Positions 51,292 to 63,594 of a DNA stretch of 64,000 bases are shown here, one piece after another. Positions within the stretch are counted from its first letter, which is position 1; every line of letters starts with the position of its first letter. This DNA is from Auanema rhodensis (taxonomy: Eukaryota; Nematoda; Chromadorea; Rhabditida; Rhabditidae), in NCBI GenBank assembly GCA_964057225.1, contig OZ059896.1, positions 10,974,001-11,038,000 of the forward strand. Reading direction: 5' to 3'. A program made the position numbers and the translations under genes. The notes beneath the pieces are model-generated. The model did no database searches. It was not told the origin of the DNA and was given only the letters and a program-made list of their open reading frames with translations.

Positions 51292-52198
51292 ACTAAATAT
51301 ATAATATTTGTAATAAAAATATATATATTTAAAATATTTAAATATACCTTAAGATCTGATATGAGACTGGGCTGCATTTTCAACTCAACTCCGTTAATTT
51401 ATAGCAAATTTTCATTTTTGAAATGAGGATAATCACTGTATTTTTCAAAATAATTTACATTTGATGAACACAACATTCAGTTTTATCTGGGATTAAGTAT
51501 TTGTCATATTCCAGTACTGTAACCGTTATAGTTATTAATATACTAGTTCAATCTATCAATAATTAAAGATCAAAGTTATAACTTGAAGGTATTATTTATT
51601 ATTTCCACGATTACTCATTGAATTATACGAAAATAGCAAAATAAGCCACTATAAGTTGAATCTCGTGAAATCTCAACGACCTTTGTAACACTGCATTATA
51701 TTCTTTTCAAGGATTATATGACAAAAAGATTTAAAATATTTGTCATTTATAATATATAATATAAGTTTTTTTTTGTTTCATTTAAAATAATAGTACATTA
51801 ATAGTAGTATAATATGCCCTTTAAAGTAAATATATAAAATGAATCAGTATGAAATGATTTGAGATTAATTAAAATTACTATATGATATCAGTTATATATA
51901 TTTTTTTTGATAAATGAAATGATAACAAAGATAAGATGAATGTTTTTCATCAAAACAGATTAAACACTTACAATTTAAATTAATATTTTATAATATTTCT
52001 TTAAATATTTAGTAAATGAAATATACATAAATGTATTTTCTTTTTTTTTTGGATTAGTACTTATATGAATATATTGAAGTTGTTCAGATAAAGCTTCAAT
52101 ATTCTAAAACATGTCCATCTGACTAAATATGTTTCATTTAATTTCTAAAAATTAAACTTTAAATATATTTTATCAAATTAATAAATATACTACTGTAA
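51292..52198. other. Intergenic, no gene seen
   Basis: AT-rich flank upstream of the secreted-protein gene. Confidence 0.5.
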
Positions 52199-52280
52199 TT
52201 GCTAGTCAATTATCTTGTTGGAGTGAAGTAATCTTGTGAATATTCTAAGACTTTTATTACGTAGAAATATACAACTTCCT
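52199..52280 (+). repeat. Diverged direct repeat, left copy
   Basis: It starts TTGCTAGTCAATTATCTTG and contains AAGACTTTTATTACGTAGAA. The right copy at 52524-52602 shares the order and most bases over about 80 positions. The AAGACTTTTATTA block recalls the R/polyadenylation part of retrotransposon long terminal repeats, but no other LTR hallmark is clear. Confidence 0.55.
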
Positions 52281-52523
52281 AAGAATACATGCTATGTCAC
52301 ATTCTAATAGTACGTGCAGGGGGTTGACGAAACTTCGACCCCAAGTTTATATTATCTTAAACGATCTTGACCATTTCTTCTAGTAAGAATAAAATTTGGC
52401 AGCTTTCATGTAGATAATAAGTACGTTCCAAAGAAATTATCACAAAATAATATATACAACTGATATACATCTCATGCTTTATGTATCTGTTTTGGTCGTC
52501 CACGCGATCTTCTTCTGTAATGC

Positions 52524-52602
52524 TTGCTAGCCAGTTATATTCTTGGATTTAAGCAACCTTTGGTTATTATAAGACTTTTATTATACAGAAATAACTCTCT
52601 AG
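52524..52602 (+). repeat. Diverged direct repeat, right copy
   Basis: It starts TTGCTAGCCAGTTATATTC and contains AAGACTTTTATTATACAG. It lies about 325 bases from the left copy. Between them is a GC-rich hairpin, GGGGTTG/CGACCCC at about 52320-52343. Confidence 0.55.
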
Positions 52603-53387
52603 TCTTAATATTAGTTAGTAACAAGACAAAAAACACAATCAAATCAAAAGGAAAGAAGAGGAGACCTATGTCTGGCGGGTGAGTCTTACAGAACTGACTG
52701 AGACTGCCTTCTGTTCTCTCTTCTGTTAAAATATTACAAAGAAGTAGTTGAAATATATATATATATCTTTTTGGATATAAAAAATTATAATAAATTATTG
52801 ATTTATTTGTTTTTCTTTTATAAATTTTGTTAAAAAAAAACAATTTAGTGATATTCAACTTTATAAAATTTCTTTTTTTTATAATAAAACAAAAATATAA
52901 AATATATAGTATATAGTATAAGTATTATATATTTTGTGATAGTTTCAGCTCTTCTTAAGAAGTTTTATTGAATATTATCCAAACTTTAAATAAACATAAT
53001 TCAAGTTCTATATTTATATTTATTAAATATACAATACCATAGTTAATATGTACCATACATGGCTATGAACAAATGGTCTTGATCTCGTTGCCAAACACTT
53101 TGAATTCAAAGAAATGATGGAAGTAAACATACAGAAATAGATGCATGTTCACTTCTTTAGTAAAATATAGAAGAAAACGTTTACATTCGACTACTATTCC
53201 GTCTTCTTATACCATTCTATATTATATTTTAAGTTTGAGTTATATTATGCAAGTTAGTTGTTTTTAATTTTTATTATATATATTTCATAATATTTATACA
53301 TATTATACAATATTTTATAAATTTATATATTAGCTTTTTCTATATAATTTATTTGAAAAACAAAAACATTCTACTATCTTCTCTACA
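52603..53387. other. Intergenic
   Basis: AT-rich; no gene seen. The 107-codon frame at 52535-52858 on the minus strand overlaps the repeat and looks like chance. Confidence 0.45.
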
Positions 53388-53460
53388 CCTTAGCTTTTGC
53401 GTAGGCCAATGTGCAACGAACAGACGATTCTCGTTACATTGCCCTAAGCAGAAGCTCAGG
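53388..53460. ncRNA. Candidate microRNA precursor hairpin
   Basis: A GC-richer 73-base segment folds into one long stem. The 5' arm CCTTAGCTTTTGCGTAGG then CCAATGTGCAACGA pairs with the 3' arm TCGTTACATTGCCCTAAGC then AGAAGCTCAGG. I count about 27 pairs, three single mismatches and one 2-base bulge, with an 11-base loop. Size and shape fit an animal pre-microRNA. Either strand could be transcribed and I do not recognise the mature sequence. It lies 66 bases beyond the stop of the flavin monooxygenase gene, so it might also sit in that gene's 3' UTR on the minus strand. Confidence 0.6.
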
Positions 53461-53525
53461 AACGTATAAATAATATAAATTTAATAAATAAAAAAAGAAA
53501 GAACATAGAAACATTTTTCATAAAC

Positions 53526-55805
53526 TTATAAGAACATAAAGAATAAAGCTAAAAAGAGAATAATGATTGCTGTAACATATAATCCAGTTCTATCAGGTTG
53601 GTACATTCCAGAATTGGTAGCCTTTAATATATTTTTTTATTTAAATTAATATTATATGAGTATAAACTGACCTTAAAAACTCTTTCATCAACTGTCTCAA
53701 TTGCTTTCTTAGCTCCATTCCAGACATGAGGTCCAGTCAAACGATAAATATATGGAACTGTTGGTCCAAAATAGACTTTATAAGCCAAAAGTGGATCATT
53801 CTTCAGTAGATCAGTTAAACTTGGATTACATCCAATAATGGTTGCAAGTTCATCCATATATGGAACGTAATCAACTTGAATAGTATGACGACGACTTTTA
53901 ACATAACGATTAGCCATATCATCACGTTTCATTATAATATCTTCTTTCATCTAAAAAAATAAAATAATTTTAAAAGAATAATATTATAATTTATAATTTA
54001 TAATATTTAATAATTGATATGTATCTTACCTTATCTTTAGAAGGTACAATATTCTTTTTTCCATAAAGATTTTCAAGGAATAACCTTGCTTGCATTTCAG
54101 ATATAGGCATAATTGATCCAAATGGCTATAAAGGCTCTTTGATAAAAATATATTTTAATTCTAATTTACCTGTACAAGTCCAATAACTGCTAAAGTATTA
54201 TGATCAGATGTTTCTAAAGGAAACATGTTCTGATATAACTCCACTTGATTTTCCGTAACAGGAATTAATTTTCCATTTTCAGCCATAGGAAATTCGAATG
54301 AAAATCCTGTAGCATATATAACCTATATACATATATTTAAATTATTTTAAATATAATTAATATAATAATTACAGTATCAACATCATTAACTACGCTTCCA
54401 TCCATAAATTCAATTGATTTTTCTTTGAAACTTCTGATATTTGGCTTAATACGAACAGTACCACTAGCAATTCTATTAGGTAATTCATCATTAACAGTAG
54501 GATGAGCTCTTAAATATAAGAAAATTAATTATATTTTCTATATATCTATGTATATACCCAAAGAAACGATGTTGAGGTTTTAATCCATATGATTGATGAT
54601 CAAATCTTTTGTTCAGCTTGCATTCAACATATTTCGAAGCTAAAACACTTGGAACCAATCGTGTGAGTTCAGCATTAAATTTTCTGAAAAAAATATTTTT
54701 GTAGAGCTTTCGTTTTGATTTTTCAAAATTTACGTGCTCAAAGCCAAATCGAAAGGCTTTCCATATTCATAAATTCGATTAAGAATCCATGCACCACGAC
54801 GTGTAACAAGATAAACCTTTAAAACATGGATTTAGAATTAAATTATTTTGAAGAAAAAATTAAAATACCTGTTTAGCAATTCGACTGAGCTCAACAGCAA
54901 TATCTCCACCAGAATTTCCAACACCAACAACAACAACTGTTTTATCTTCGAATCCTATCCAAGTAAAAATATATAATTTGAAAAATAATATTTAAAAAAA
55001 ACCTCTGTGATCTTTATAATCATGTGAATGAATAATTTTTCCTGTGAATATACTTTGACCTGGGAATGGCTGAGGCAAATGAGGAATAGTGTGATGTCCA
55101 GAAGATAGTATAACGGAATCAAATTGTTCTTTTTTCTCATTTCCTTCACTTAAATATATTATAAATTATAATTTATTTAATTATATTTTAATCTTACGGA
55201 TCAAGATATATAACATTCCAAGTTCCATCCTTCTTGTAAGATGAGGTTCGTTCCACATTTATAACTTTATGATGAAATTTAATATATTTTTGTAACTTGT
55301 AATGATTTGCATATTCTTTCAAATATCTAAAAATCAAAATAAAAATATATTCTTTATATATTTTTTGAATAACATACTTATACATTTCTGTATTGTGCAT
55401 GAAGTTAGCAGTGTCTGGTGATGGTGGAAAATCAGAATAAGCTGTCATTTCTTTCGAAGTATTAATAACAGTCGTTTTCATTACAGATGATTCTTTAAAT
55501 ATTTCAATTTTATATTAAAATTAAATTTGTTTTCAGTTATAAAACCAACCATCAGTATCAGATGGTTTATATCTCCAAAGGCCACCAACTTCACCAGCTG
55601 ACTCAAAGCAGGTAGCATCCAATCCATATAATATGGCATGTCTTAATCATATAAAATAAACTTAATAATATATAATTTTTTAATAAAATGAAAAAAAAAT
55701 TAATTTTCTAGTAAAAGAAATAGAAATCGCTTACCTTAATGATGGAAGACCTGATGCTCCTGCTCCAATCACAGCAACACGTTTTCTATTATTATTCTCA
55801 CACAT
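53526..55805 (-). CDS. Flavin-containing monooxygenase (FMO)
   Basis: About 13 exons give some 536 residues, the normal FMO length. The enzyme uses FAD, NADPH and oxygen to oxidise soft nucleophiles such as amines and sulfides at the ER membrane; in nematodes FMOs act in stress and xenobiotic responses. Seen in order: FAD-binding [14 protein letters not shown] (residues 11-23), the FMO segment [22 protein letters not shown], the family fingerprint FxGxxxHxxxY as [16 protein letters not shown]-binding [13 protein letters not shown] (near 193), VIYATGFSF (near 330), and a C-terminal hydrophobic anchor ([18 protein letters not shown]). All key motifs are intact. The start at 55805 leads directly into the FAD motif. 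The C. elegans counterpart (fmo-1 to fmo-5) cannot be chosen from this alone. Confidence 0.95.
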
Positions 55806-56079
55806 CTTTAATAATTTAATTAATTAAAAAATAAAATCAAAAAGAGATATGAAGAGAAAATGATTATAAAAATAAAAATATAGTTAGATACATTGTAAAA
55901 GTTTATTATAACAAAATATTCTGGAGTATTTCAAAGCTTTTATATACTATCATGTTGACAAGAGTTTTTATTTTTATCTCTTATCTATACTGATGAGAGT
56001 ATAACAAGAGTTTATGATAAGACTAGAAAGTGATAATACAACAATAAAACATAGTTCACATTTAGTAAATATTATAATA

Positions 56080-56117
<38 letters not shown>

Positions 56118-57041
56118 ATATTATTATAAATATGATTTTTATTTTTTTATTAAAAATTATATATTTGTTGTATTTGATTGTTAAAGTAAGTTTTCATGCA
56201 TTTTATATAAATAATTTATAATAGTTGTGATATATGAATATATCTTAAATATAAATTAATATTATATAGAAAATACTTTTTTTTCTTATAAAATTTTGTT
56301 TTTATTTCTAAAATCATCTATCCGATTATAAATTTCATAATTTACATCATATGAATATGTTTAAGTGTTAATATCAATAGAATATGATTGATAAAAAAAA
56401 GGAAAAAGATTAAACTTAGATAAAGAACGTGATTTTCAATGGTTTATTATTTTTTCTTAAATTTTAATTACTATATTAATTTCAATGTAATGTTTAATTA
56501 TAATATTATAAAAATTATATGATTCATCTACTATAGTATAGTGTAATTTTCTTGAATATCAATGTTAAGTATGATCTAAACATCAATCTATCATTCTATA
56601 TAGAATAATAATAATAATAAATAATATAAGTTATAAGTTTTTATAAAGAAAAACCTGGATGAAAATGAAAAAAAATATATATAAAAGCAAGTATAATATA
56701 ATAAATTTTAAAAATACAACTTGATGATTCGAATAGTTATTCAAAAAAAAAGAAGAAAAAGAAATGACAATGTTATCTTCCTCATATTTGAGGAAAAAAA
56801 AATAAAGTGCACAAAAGCAAACACCAGTGATTAATTTTCAAAATAAAAATCAATATGATAATGTTATCATATAATTATTATTTTAATTTAAACATTGAAA
56901 GTATATGATCAATTTAAAACAAGCAGGCAAAGAAGTAAGACAAAAAAAACATTAAACCTTAGTAATACAACCCGTAACAATAATAATAATAATAATAAAA
57001 TAATAGTTTTACTTAAATCTATATATAATAATAGTTTAATT
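55806..57041. other. Intergenic upstream of FMO
   Basis: Extremely AT-rich, no gene seen. It contains a palindromic AAT/ATT repeat at 56081. Confidence 0.5.
56081..56117. repeat. (AAT)n(ATT)n palindromic repeat
   Basis: An AAT run of about 20 bases is followed directly by an ATT run, forming an inverted repeat with arms of about 17 bases and no spacer; it could form a cruciform. Confidence 0.9.
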
Positions 57042-59050
57042 TTAAATTATATAATATAAGAGAAATAGATAAACTGCATAATAATACAAGTTTGTTGATA
57101 ATTTAACTAATTTTTTGGCTTCATCTATACCACCACACCATTCTTTTCCTTTAAATGTTTCACTAGTCTGATTGAGTATTGACACTCTGAGAAATGGAAA
57201 AACACAAATTCTTGAACAATTCTTGTTTGAATCTCCCAATAAAGTTAAATCAAAATGAAAAGAAGCATGATGTATAACCTGAAAACATAATTTATTTTTA
57301 TTGAAAATCATTTGAAGGAAAAACTAACCTGTTGAGCGAGTGGTTTTATAACTCCTTTTGAGCAACGTAGTTCTGGTACTATGACTGTTATAACCTAAAA
57401 ACAAATAACTTTTTCAATTTTATTTATAATTTTTATTTTATTTATTAAATAATAATAAATATATATATATACATACATGTATACATAGTATATTCATGAA
57501 TCTATGTGTTTAATTCATCTTTGATGGGATGAGATGATTATGAAGGAATTTCGATCTCTTCTCATTTTCACTCATATCTTCAATTTCTTTCCAATATCTA
57601 CTCAAAAATTCTAGAGAAAAGCTTCAGAATCTTGTCATCATCATTGAAAAATTCCAGTAGAATTGTCTTTAATTCCCTGGAGTATTTGTATGAATATGCA
57701 ACATATGGATGAAGATTCAAAACGTAGTATATCTATGTATATCTATTATGTATAATGAAACATAAAATAATAATAAATATAATGAAAATTATACTACTAC
57801 AGATGTACATACATCCATATATACATATATGTATATAGTGTATATGTACATAAAGTTTTCAATTTCATAGATTATTAGATATTTTAATGAAAATACTATA
57901 ATATAATAATAATGATTATATTATATATTATAATATTTTATTTATATGATAAAACAATCCAATAAATTTATATTATTACCTTTCGAGTATCTTTGAATAC
58001 TGATGCTACTCCTATGTAAATATTATCTTTTGTAATGAATAAATCGTCAATATATGCTATTGTATCATTGATTATAGCCGGATCTTCAGATTGTGAATGT
58101 TTTGTTCGTATAATTATTTCCTATAAACATAAATAAATAAAAAAATTGTTGTTTTTTTCTTTGTGAGCAAACTCTTGAGGAAACTGACTTGTTTTCGTCC
58201 CCTTTCTTGAACAGATGGATGATCAGGATAAAGTCGATAATGAATACGAAATGCAAACCAAGTTTTTGGCGTTAAACCATCAAATGAGAATAGCTGAAAT
58301 ATATAAAAATTATATAAATTATAGATAAATATATTGTATAAACAGATGTATACAAGTAAATCTCCCTTTAATTTTTCACTCAAAACGGATGCATGTAGTA
58401 TATATAGTCAGTTGGTCAATCATATTTTGTAGATGACATGACGTCAATCACCATAATTATGTTATTAAGTTGAAGCTTGTTTTAATCAATACCAATAGAC
58501 TATATATGTAACTCAATATGACAATTTATTTTCAACTAATATGTAGTCATTTACCTTATTAATTTACTTTAATTTCATTTTAATTTTGTCATCAAAGGGA
58601 TAGAAGCTTAACCAAATATGGAACATGCAAATGTCAAATCAAACAATACATACAACATCCGTTCATGATTGTAATTAACTATTCGTTTTAATCAAAATTT
58701 CTATTCTTTTACTTTCTTATTCTTTTTTTAAATATTTTAAAAAATTTATAAAAAAATAAATGACCTGATCACGATGTGAATCTTTCAATTCAGTTTTACG
58801 ATATTCAATAAGCCTGTCTAGATCAAATATCTGAAATATAATAATAAATGAAAATGAGAACTTACATGAAATATATAAAGAAACAAACCTGTACTGTCAT
58901 ATCAAAACTAGAAACATTATTTCCATTTGTCATTCGTATAACTAGTGATGTTGCAGTAACCTGCTGAGCTTCAAATGATGCAACAGATTCTGCATGTTTT
59001 GATAAAAAAACAATGAAAACTATATATTGTAGATAAGACATATAATTCAT
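57042..59050 (-). CDS. Secreted or membrane-anchored protein, possible fibronectin-III-like domain, unknown
   Basis: Six exons give about 259 residues. The start at 59050 opens a signal peptide (MNYMSYLQYIVFIVFLSKHA). Residues 25-110 have a beta-strand pattern like a fibronectin type III domain: QQVTATSLVIRMT, SSFDMTVQIFD, FDGLTPKTWFAFRIHY. The later part has four Cys (LRCSKG, KNCSRICVFPF, WCGG) and the C-terminus is hydrophobic (NLYYYAVYLFLLYYII), suggesting a GPI signal or membrane anchor. An alternative start at 59242 is open but gives no better N-terminus. I do not recognise the family. Expression may be tuned by the uORF in its leader. Confidence 0.65.
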
Positions 59051-59076
59051 AATGTTTTCTTTTTCATCAATAGTTT
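59047..59076 (-). promoter_or_regulatory. Short leader with 6-codon uORF overlapping the start (ATGA)
   Basis: A strong acceptor (TTACTTTCAG) ends at 59077. The 26-base leader behind it contains ATG AAA AAG AAA ACA TTA TGA (59067-59047), whose stop overlaps the main ATG (59050-59048) as ATGA. This is the same layout as in the class C receptor leader. Confidence 0.5.
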
Positions 59077-60282
59077 CTGAAAGTAATGAAATAACAAGAC
59101 ATGTCAAATAAAATGTCATATTCATATAAAACGTTGTTGAATTATAGAAAAAAGTTTGTGTGCCTGAGAAATTTGATAATTTCATCAGATTCGCAGAAAT
59201 GAAGGAATGAACAAGATGGATTGTAGCAAGAATAAGGTTCATGCAGAGGTGGATAGAAAACTAAAAAGAATAAACAAGCTTATATCTTTGATTAAAATTA
59301 TAAAATATAATTATATTTCAATGTTTTATATAATTTTGCGATTTTTGTCGTTTTGGTATACATTAAGTTGAAGACAAAAATTATGTTCTTCAGACGTATT
59401 TGATGAAAGCTTCAATGTAAATTGAATGAAAAGAACATTTTTTTGAAAAAGTTAATGAAAAAAAGAAAATTATCAAATATTCAATGAGAAGAAAATTAAA
59501 TGGAAAAAAAGTGTTCCAATTGATGAAAAGGGCAAATTTTGAAGGAAAAAATATTAATTTGTAAATTTCTTGAGAAAGTGATAGTATAGCAAGTTCATAT
59601 TGTTGATATTCATACATGTAGATGTATATATGTTTAATAGAAAATATGAAGTTATCTATTCATATATGTGTGAAAAAGAATAAAAGTTTCAATTTTTAAA
59701 TATAAATCTATGTTATACATAGTATATAATATATAAAAATTATTAAGATAAATATACTTATATCTATACAAAATATTTATGTTAATTTTATTCTTTTTCG
59801 TGATGTTTTTAAAAAATTCTTTAAAAAATTAAAAGACAAACGAAGATTTTAACCCAAATTGACAAATTACTTAGATTTATAATCAATTTTCATATGCATA
59901 ATGAATTTGCTGACAGAGTAATATAGAAAGTACGAAAAGCGGAGAAAAGATTGAACTTGCAATAGGTCAGAAGAGGAAAATGATCCGAAGAAGAGGTTGT
60001 GATTTTGCAAAAAGAATTACAAACTAAACTATGTAAGTTGGTGAAAAAACAAGAAAATATAAAAGTAAAAAGATAAAAAATAAATGAACAGAGAAAAGAA
60101 AAGAAGAAAAGGAAAGATAAATAAAGTTGGATGGAATGAAGAAAATTAGAAAATAAGTTAAATTGAACGATAACTATAGAAAAATCTAATCTCAACTAAT
60201 TGGACTAATGAGACAGATGATGTTGGTGTGCTCTCTAGGAACGTCTTCCAGATGCCTCGACTAATAGGCCGACAACGATGAA
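59077..60282. other. Intergenic upstream of the unknown anchored protein
   Basis: AT-rich; a GC-richer patch at 60200-60280 contains AGATGCCTCGACTAATAGG. No gene seen. Confidence 0.45.
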
Positions 60283-60348
60283 CATAAGCTTTGCTGAGCA
60301 TTGTTTTTCCTCTATTTTTGCGCACAATGCCTCAGCATATAGACTATG
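60283..60348. ncRNA. Candidate hairpin RNA
   Basis: TGCTGAGCATTGT (60292-60304) and ACAATGCCTCAGCA (60324-60337) pair with a single bulged C, giving 13 pairs around a 19-base loop; CATA/TATG extends the stem beyond an internal loop. It lies in a GC-richer island. It is shorter and less regular than the hairpin at 53388. Confidence 0.4.
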
Positions 60349-63300
60349 AACAGTGAGGGTAAAAAAAGGAAGAAAGAAGGTTTTGAGGGAAACAGAAGAG
60401 GAGAGTAGTAGAGGACAAAATAGTATGAAAAGAAAGAAAAAATAACTTTTGAAGCAAACAATTATACGAAATGATGATGCAATAGATATGATATTTAACT
60501 ATTATTTCATATAAATATGAACGTTATCGTCAAAATATAAGAAGAACAATCAGTTGGTTAGTTTTCTTATTTATGGTAAGGAAGCATATCTAATCTGTAA
60601 AATCAACTTGAGCAAATATCGTTCAACTTTAACTATGCAAAAGTCTTGAGCTTTTCAAAACAAAACGAAACGAAAAGGATGAAACATATGAAAATGTGAA
60701 GAAAATGAAAGGACTAAAACAGAATAAGAATGATAAATGATTCTAAAGTGCTTTTTTTCTTAAATTTGGCTAAGAATACTGATCATGAATGAAGATGGAC
60801 AACATACATTCTTATAGATACATGTGGTTGCTTAAGAGATATGACAGACAGACGCAAAACTTTTTTTTTCTTTGTTTCATTTTTTATTTTTCTTTTAACA
60901 AATATATAAACTTTTATCATATTATTAGAATAAATTGTCTTTATGACGGAAGCTTTAAAACAATTTTTCTTTCAAAAATTCAATAAACAATCATATATTT
61001 GAAAAGAAGTATAAAAAAGTTAAAAATTAGAACAAAAAAGGAATAGTTTTTCTTTTTCTTTTCATCACTTTCATCGTCTTCGCTTATTTTTTTCTCTCTA
61101 TCCATATCTCTATCTATCTATCTCTCTCTTTCTCATATTAAAGCTTCATCTATCATCTTTCTTGGGCTTTTTTTGAATTTCTCCTGTGCTGTCGCTTTAT
61201 TCTTCTTTCTTTTCGTCTTTATCTATCTATACAATTCCCGTGAAAACCAAGTTGGGTTTTGAAAATATAAAAAACTTTTGAAAAAACTTTTCAATTCATT
61301 CCCACTGATTCAAATTTTTTTGGTAGATAATTTAGTGCTCCAGAAAACAAGAAGTAGCAAGCCTCATAAATATCTGTGGACATGTTGGTTGACTTGAAAA
61401 AAATTTTTTTTATTCTTAGAACAAAGTATTCACAACTTATATATACATGTATACTATACATAATATAATAATAGATATACATATAGTATGTATGTATGTA
61501 TGTAGATGTTGAGAATAAACATTTAAAATTATAAATTCTCTATATAGTTAATGATATATTAACTTCAAAACTTATTTAATATAATTCTATAGTAAATTAA
61601 AAAGAATATCATAATTATGTATCAAAAAGAAGAAAAAAACATTACAATTACAAAGAATTCAAAGAAAAGATATGAAAGTAGAAATTCATAAAAGGAAATA
61701 AGATGAAATAACTTTTTGATATATGAATATCGGTAGAGAATAATAGGAATAGTTAAAATATTTAATAGAAAAACTATTTTTTATAGTTTATGAATTAGTT
61801 TTGTACATAGGAAACGGTTTTTTCTCTTTTCTTTCATGTTAACTACAATGTAAAAACAGTTTACATAACATACTTATTATACAAATATAAAGAATAAGAT
61901 CTAGAATAAGATTAGATATAGGTTGAATATCAAATGAAAAAAGTGAAGAAATCAATTTCATTTCTAACTAGTTAAGCATGGGTTACAACGAAATTACTGC
62001 TAAACTTAAAATATTTGGTGGATTTGACCAATTCTAGATGAGCTTGCTTTTCTAAAAACGAGTAGTTACATCTTTCTCGTTGTCTCTATTTTAACAAATG
62101 TATCATAGAAAAAGCCATTAAATAGAAACTTTACTATATATACATAGTATATATACAAAACGTTAAGTAAAAATGTTTAACGAATAAAACTATCTAGTAA
62201 TAGTTGAAGCGAAATTTTTTTAATAGTACTTTTAAAATATTCTCATGGGATTTCAATGACTTGTTTAAATCTTTGTTCTTTTATGTTCTTTTTTTTTAAC
62301 ATTTTCTTCATATTTATTTATTTTTTTAATAAGTTTATAATGCAAATACTTCCTGCTAGTTAATAGCCAGAAATAAAAATTTCTAAATTTCAATTTGACA
62401 TGAAACATACAAAAAGGATTGGCTTTGTCTATGCATTCTAACAAAGACAAAATGATCGAAAGAAATAGAATGAAAGAATTGTTGTCTTAGGATAATCTGT
62501 AAATACTTGATGTGAATTTCACATTTATATCGAATATTTGAAACATTTTAAATAAAAAAATAAATAAATTAAATTGAAAGAAATATTTAAAAAAATTAAA
62601 AAGAAAGTTAGTACATACATGGACAAACATGGACAAACATGGATATGCATATGTGGACATGTCAATGAAACATAGTAACAAGAGACTGATTCAGGTAGTT
62701 AACCTAATACGAAATGGCAGATGGTCAATTCTCATAAAGACTTAGATTTATAAAATATTTTTTTTATTAAACTATTCATATTATACATTTAGATACATGT
62801 ACATGTTGTACATTACATACATATATCTGTGAAAACATACAAATGGTTGCAAGCACGTAGGCCGGAAACTTTTTTTTGTACTTTAAGCTATAAAAGGAAA
62901 TGAAAAAGATTTCTGATGAAAAGATGTTGTTTAGTGAATGGATAACGATTATAATATGAAACAATAATTTGATGTTTTAAGAAAACTAAAATTGAAAGAA
63001 TTTTTACTTTTTTTTTTCAAATATAGAAGATAATTTAAATAAATATAAATAGTTACTTTATATAATTAAGCAAATGATAAAATCTAAAAAAATCAAAAGC
63101 TTAAGATTTTGAGAAAATTGAGAAAATAATCTAGATGAGAATCCAAAATTAAGCGTGAACAAGGAAGGAAGAGCACATTTCAATGAGAAGGGTTACTGAA
63201 ATAGAAAGTTGCCTCGCTATGCTGTAAATTGGTCTAATAAATCATAAGATATATGTTAATATAGTAACACTGAAGAAGCAAGGGTATAAAATACTAATAG

Positions 63301-63375
63301 AAGAGTGAGTACGGGTAAGAATGAAGATTCCAATTGATGAGAGAGTACTAAAACGGATACATAATATAGAGAGAA
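60349..63375. other. Intergenic, no gene seen
   Basis: AT-rich with CT-rich tracts (61060-61140) and a three-copy ten-base tandem repeat at 62618. Confidence 0.5.
62618..62647. repeat. Tandem 10-mer repeat (ACATGGACAA)x3
   Basis: Two perfect and one partial copy of ACATGGACAA. Confidence 0.85.
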
Positions 63376-63594
63376 GTGAGAGAAAAAAGAACGAAGAGAG
63401 TGAGTGAGCTGCCATACTTCTCTCTTAAGGGTAGAAGAGAAGACGAAGATTTCATGACGACTGATGGAATAGGAGCCTTGGGACAGATCGAGACAGAGAG
63501 AGACCAGATAGAAGGGAACGAGCCACTCTTCGTTGATCTGAACTTGATGGGCGTGGCTAAGCACAAGGAAAATAAGGGCGGCTTGACAGACTGA
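63376..63594 (+). CDS. Possible coding exon in a GC-richer block, doubtful
   Basis: A 72-codon frame with protein-like composition (FMTTDGIGALGQIETERDQI; EPLFVDLNLMGVAKHK) ending at TGA, 63592-63594. Codons often end in G or C. The acceptor-like TTCTCTCTTAAG at about 63418-63429 could mark the true exon start. Two minus-strand frames are also open here, so strand and reality are uncertain. No known motif. Confidence 0.25.
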   Translation: MREKRTKRVSELPYFSLKGRREDEDFMTTDGIGALGQIETERDQIEGNEPLFVDLNLMGVAKHKENKGGLTD

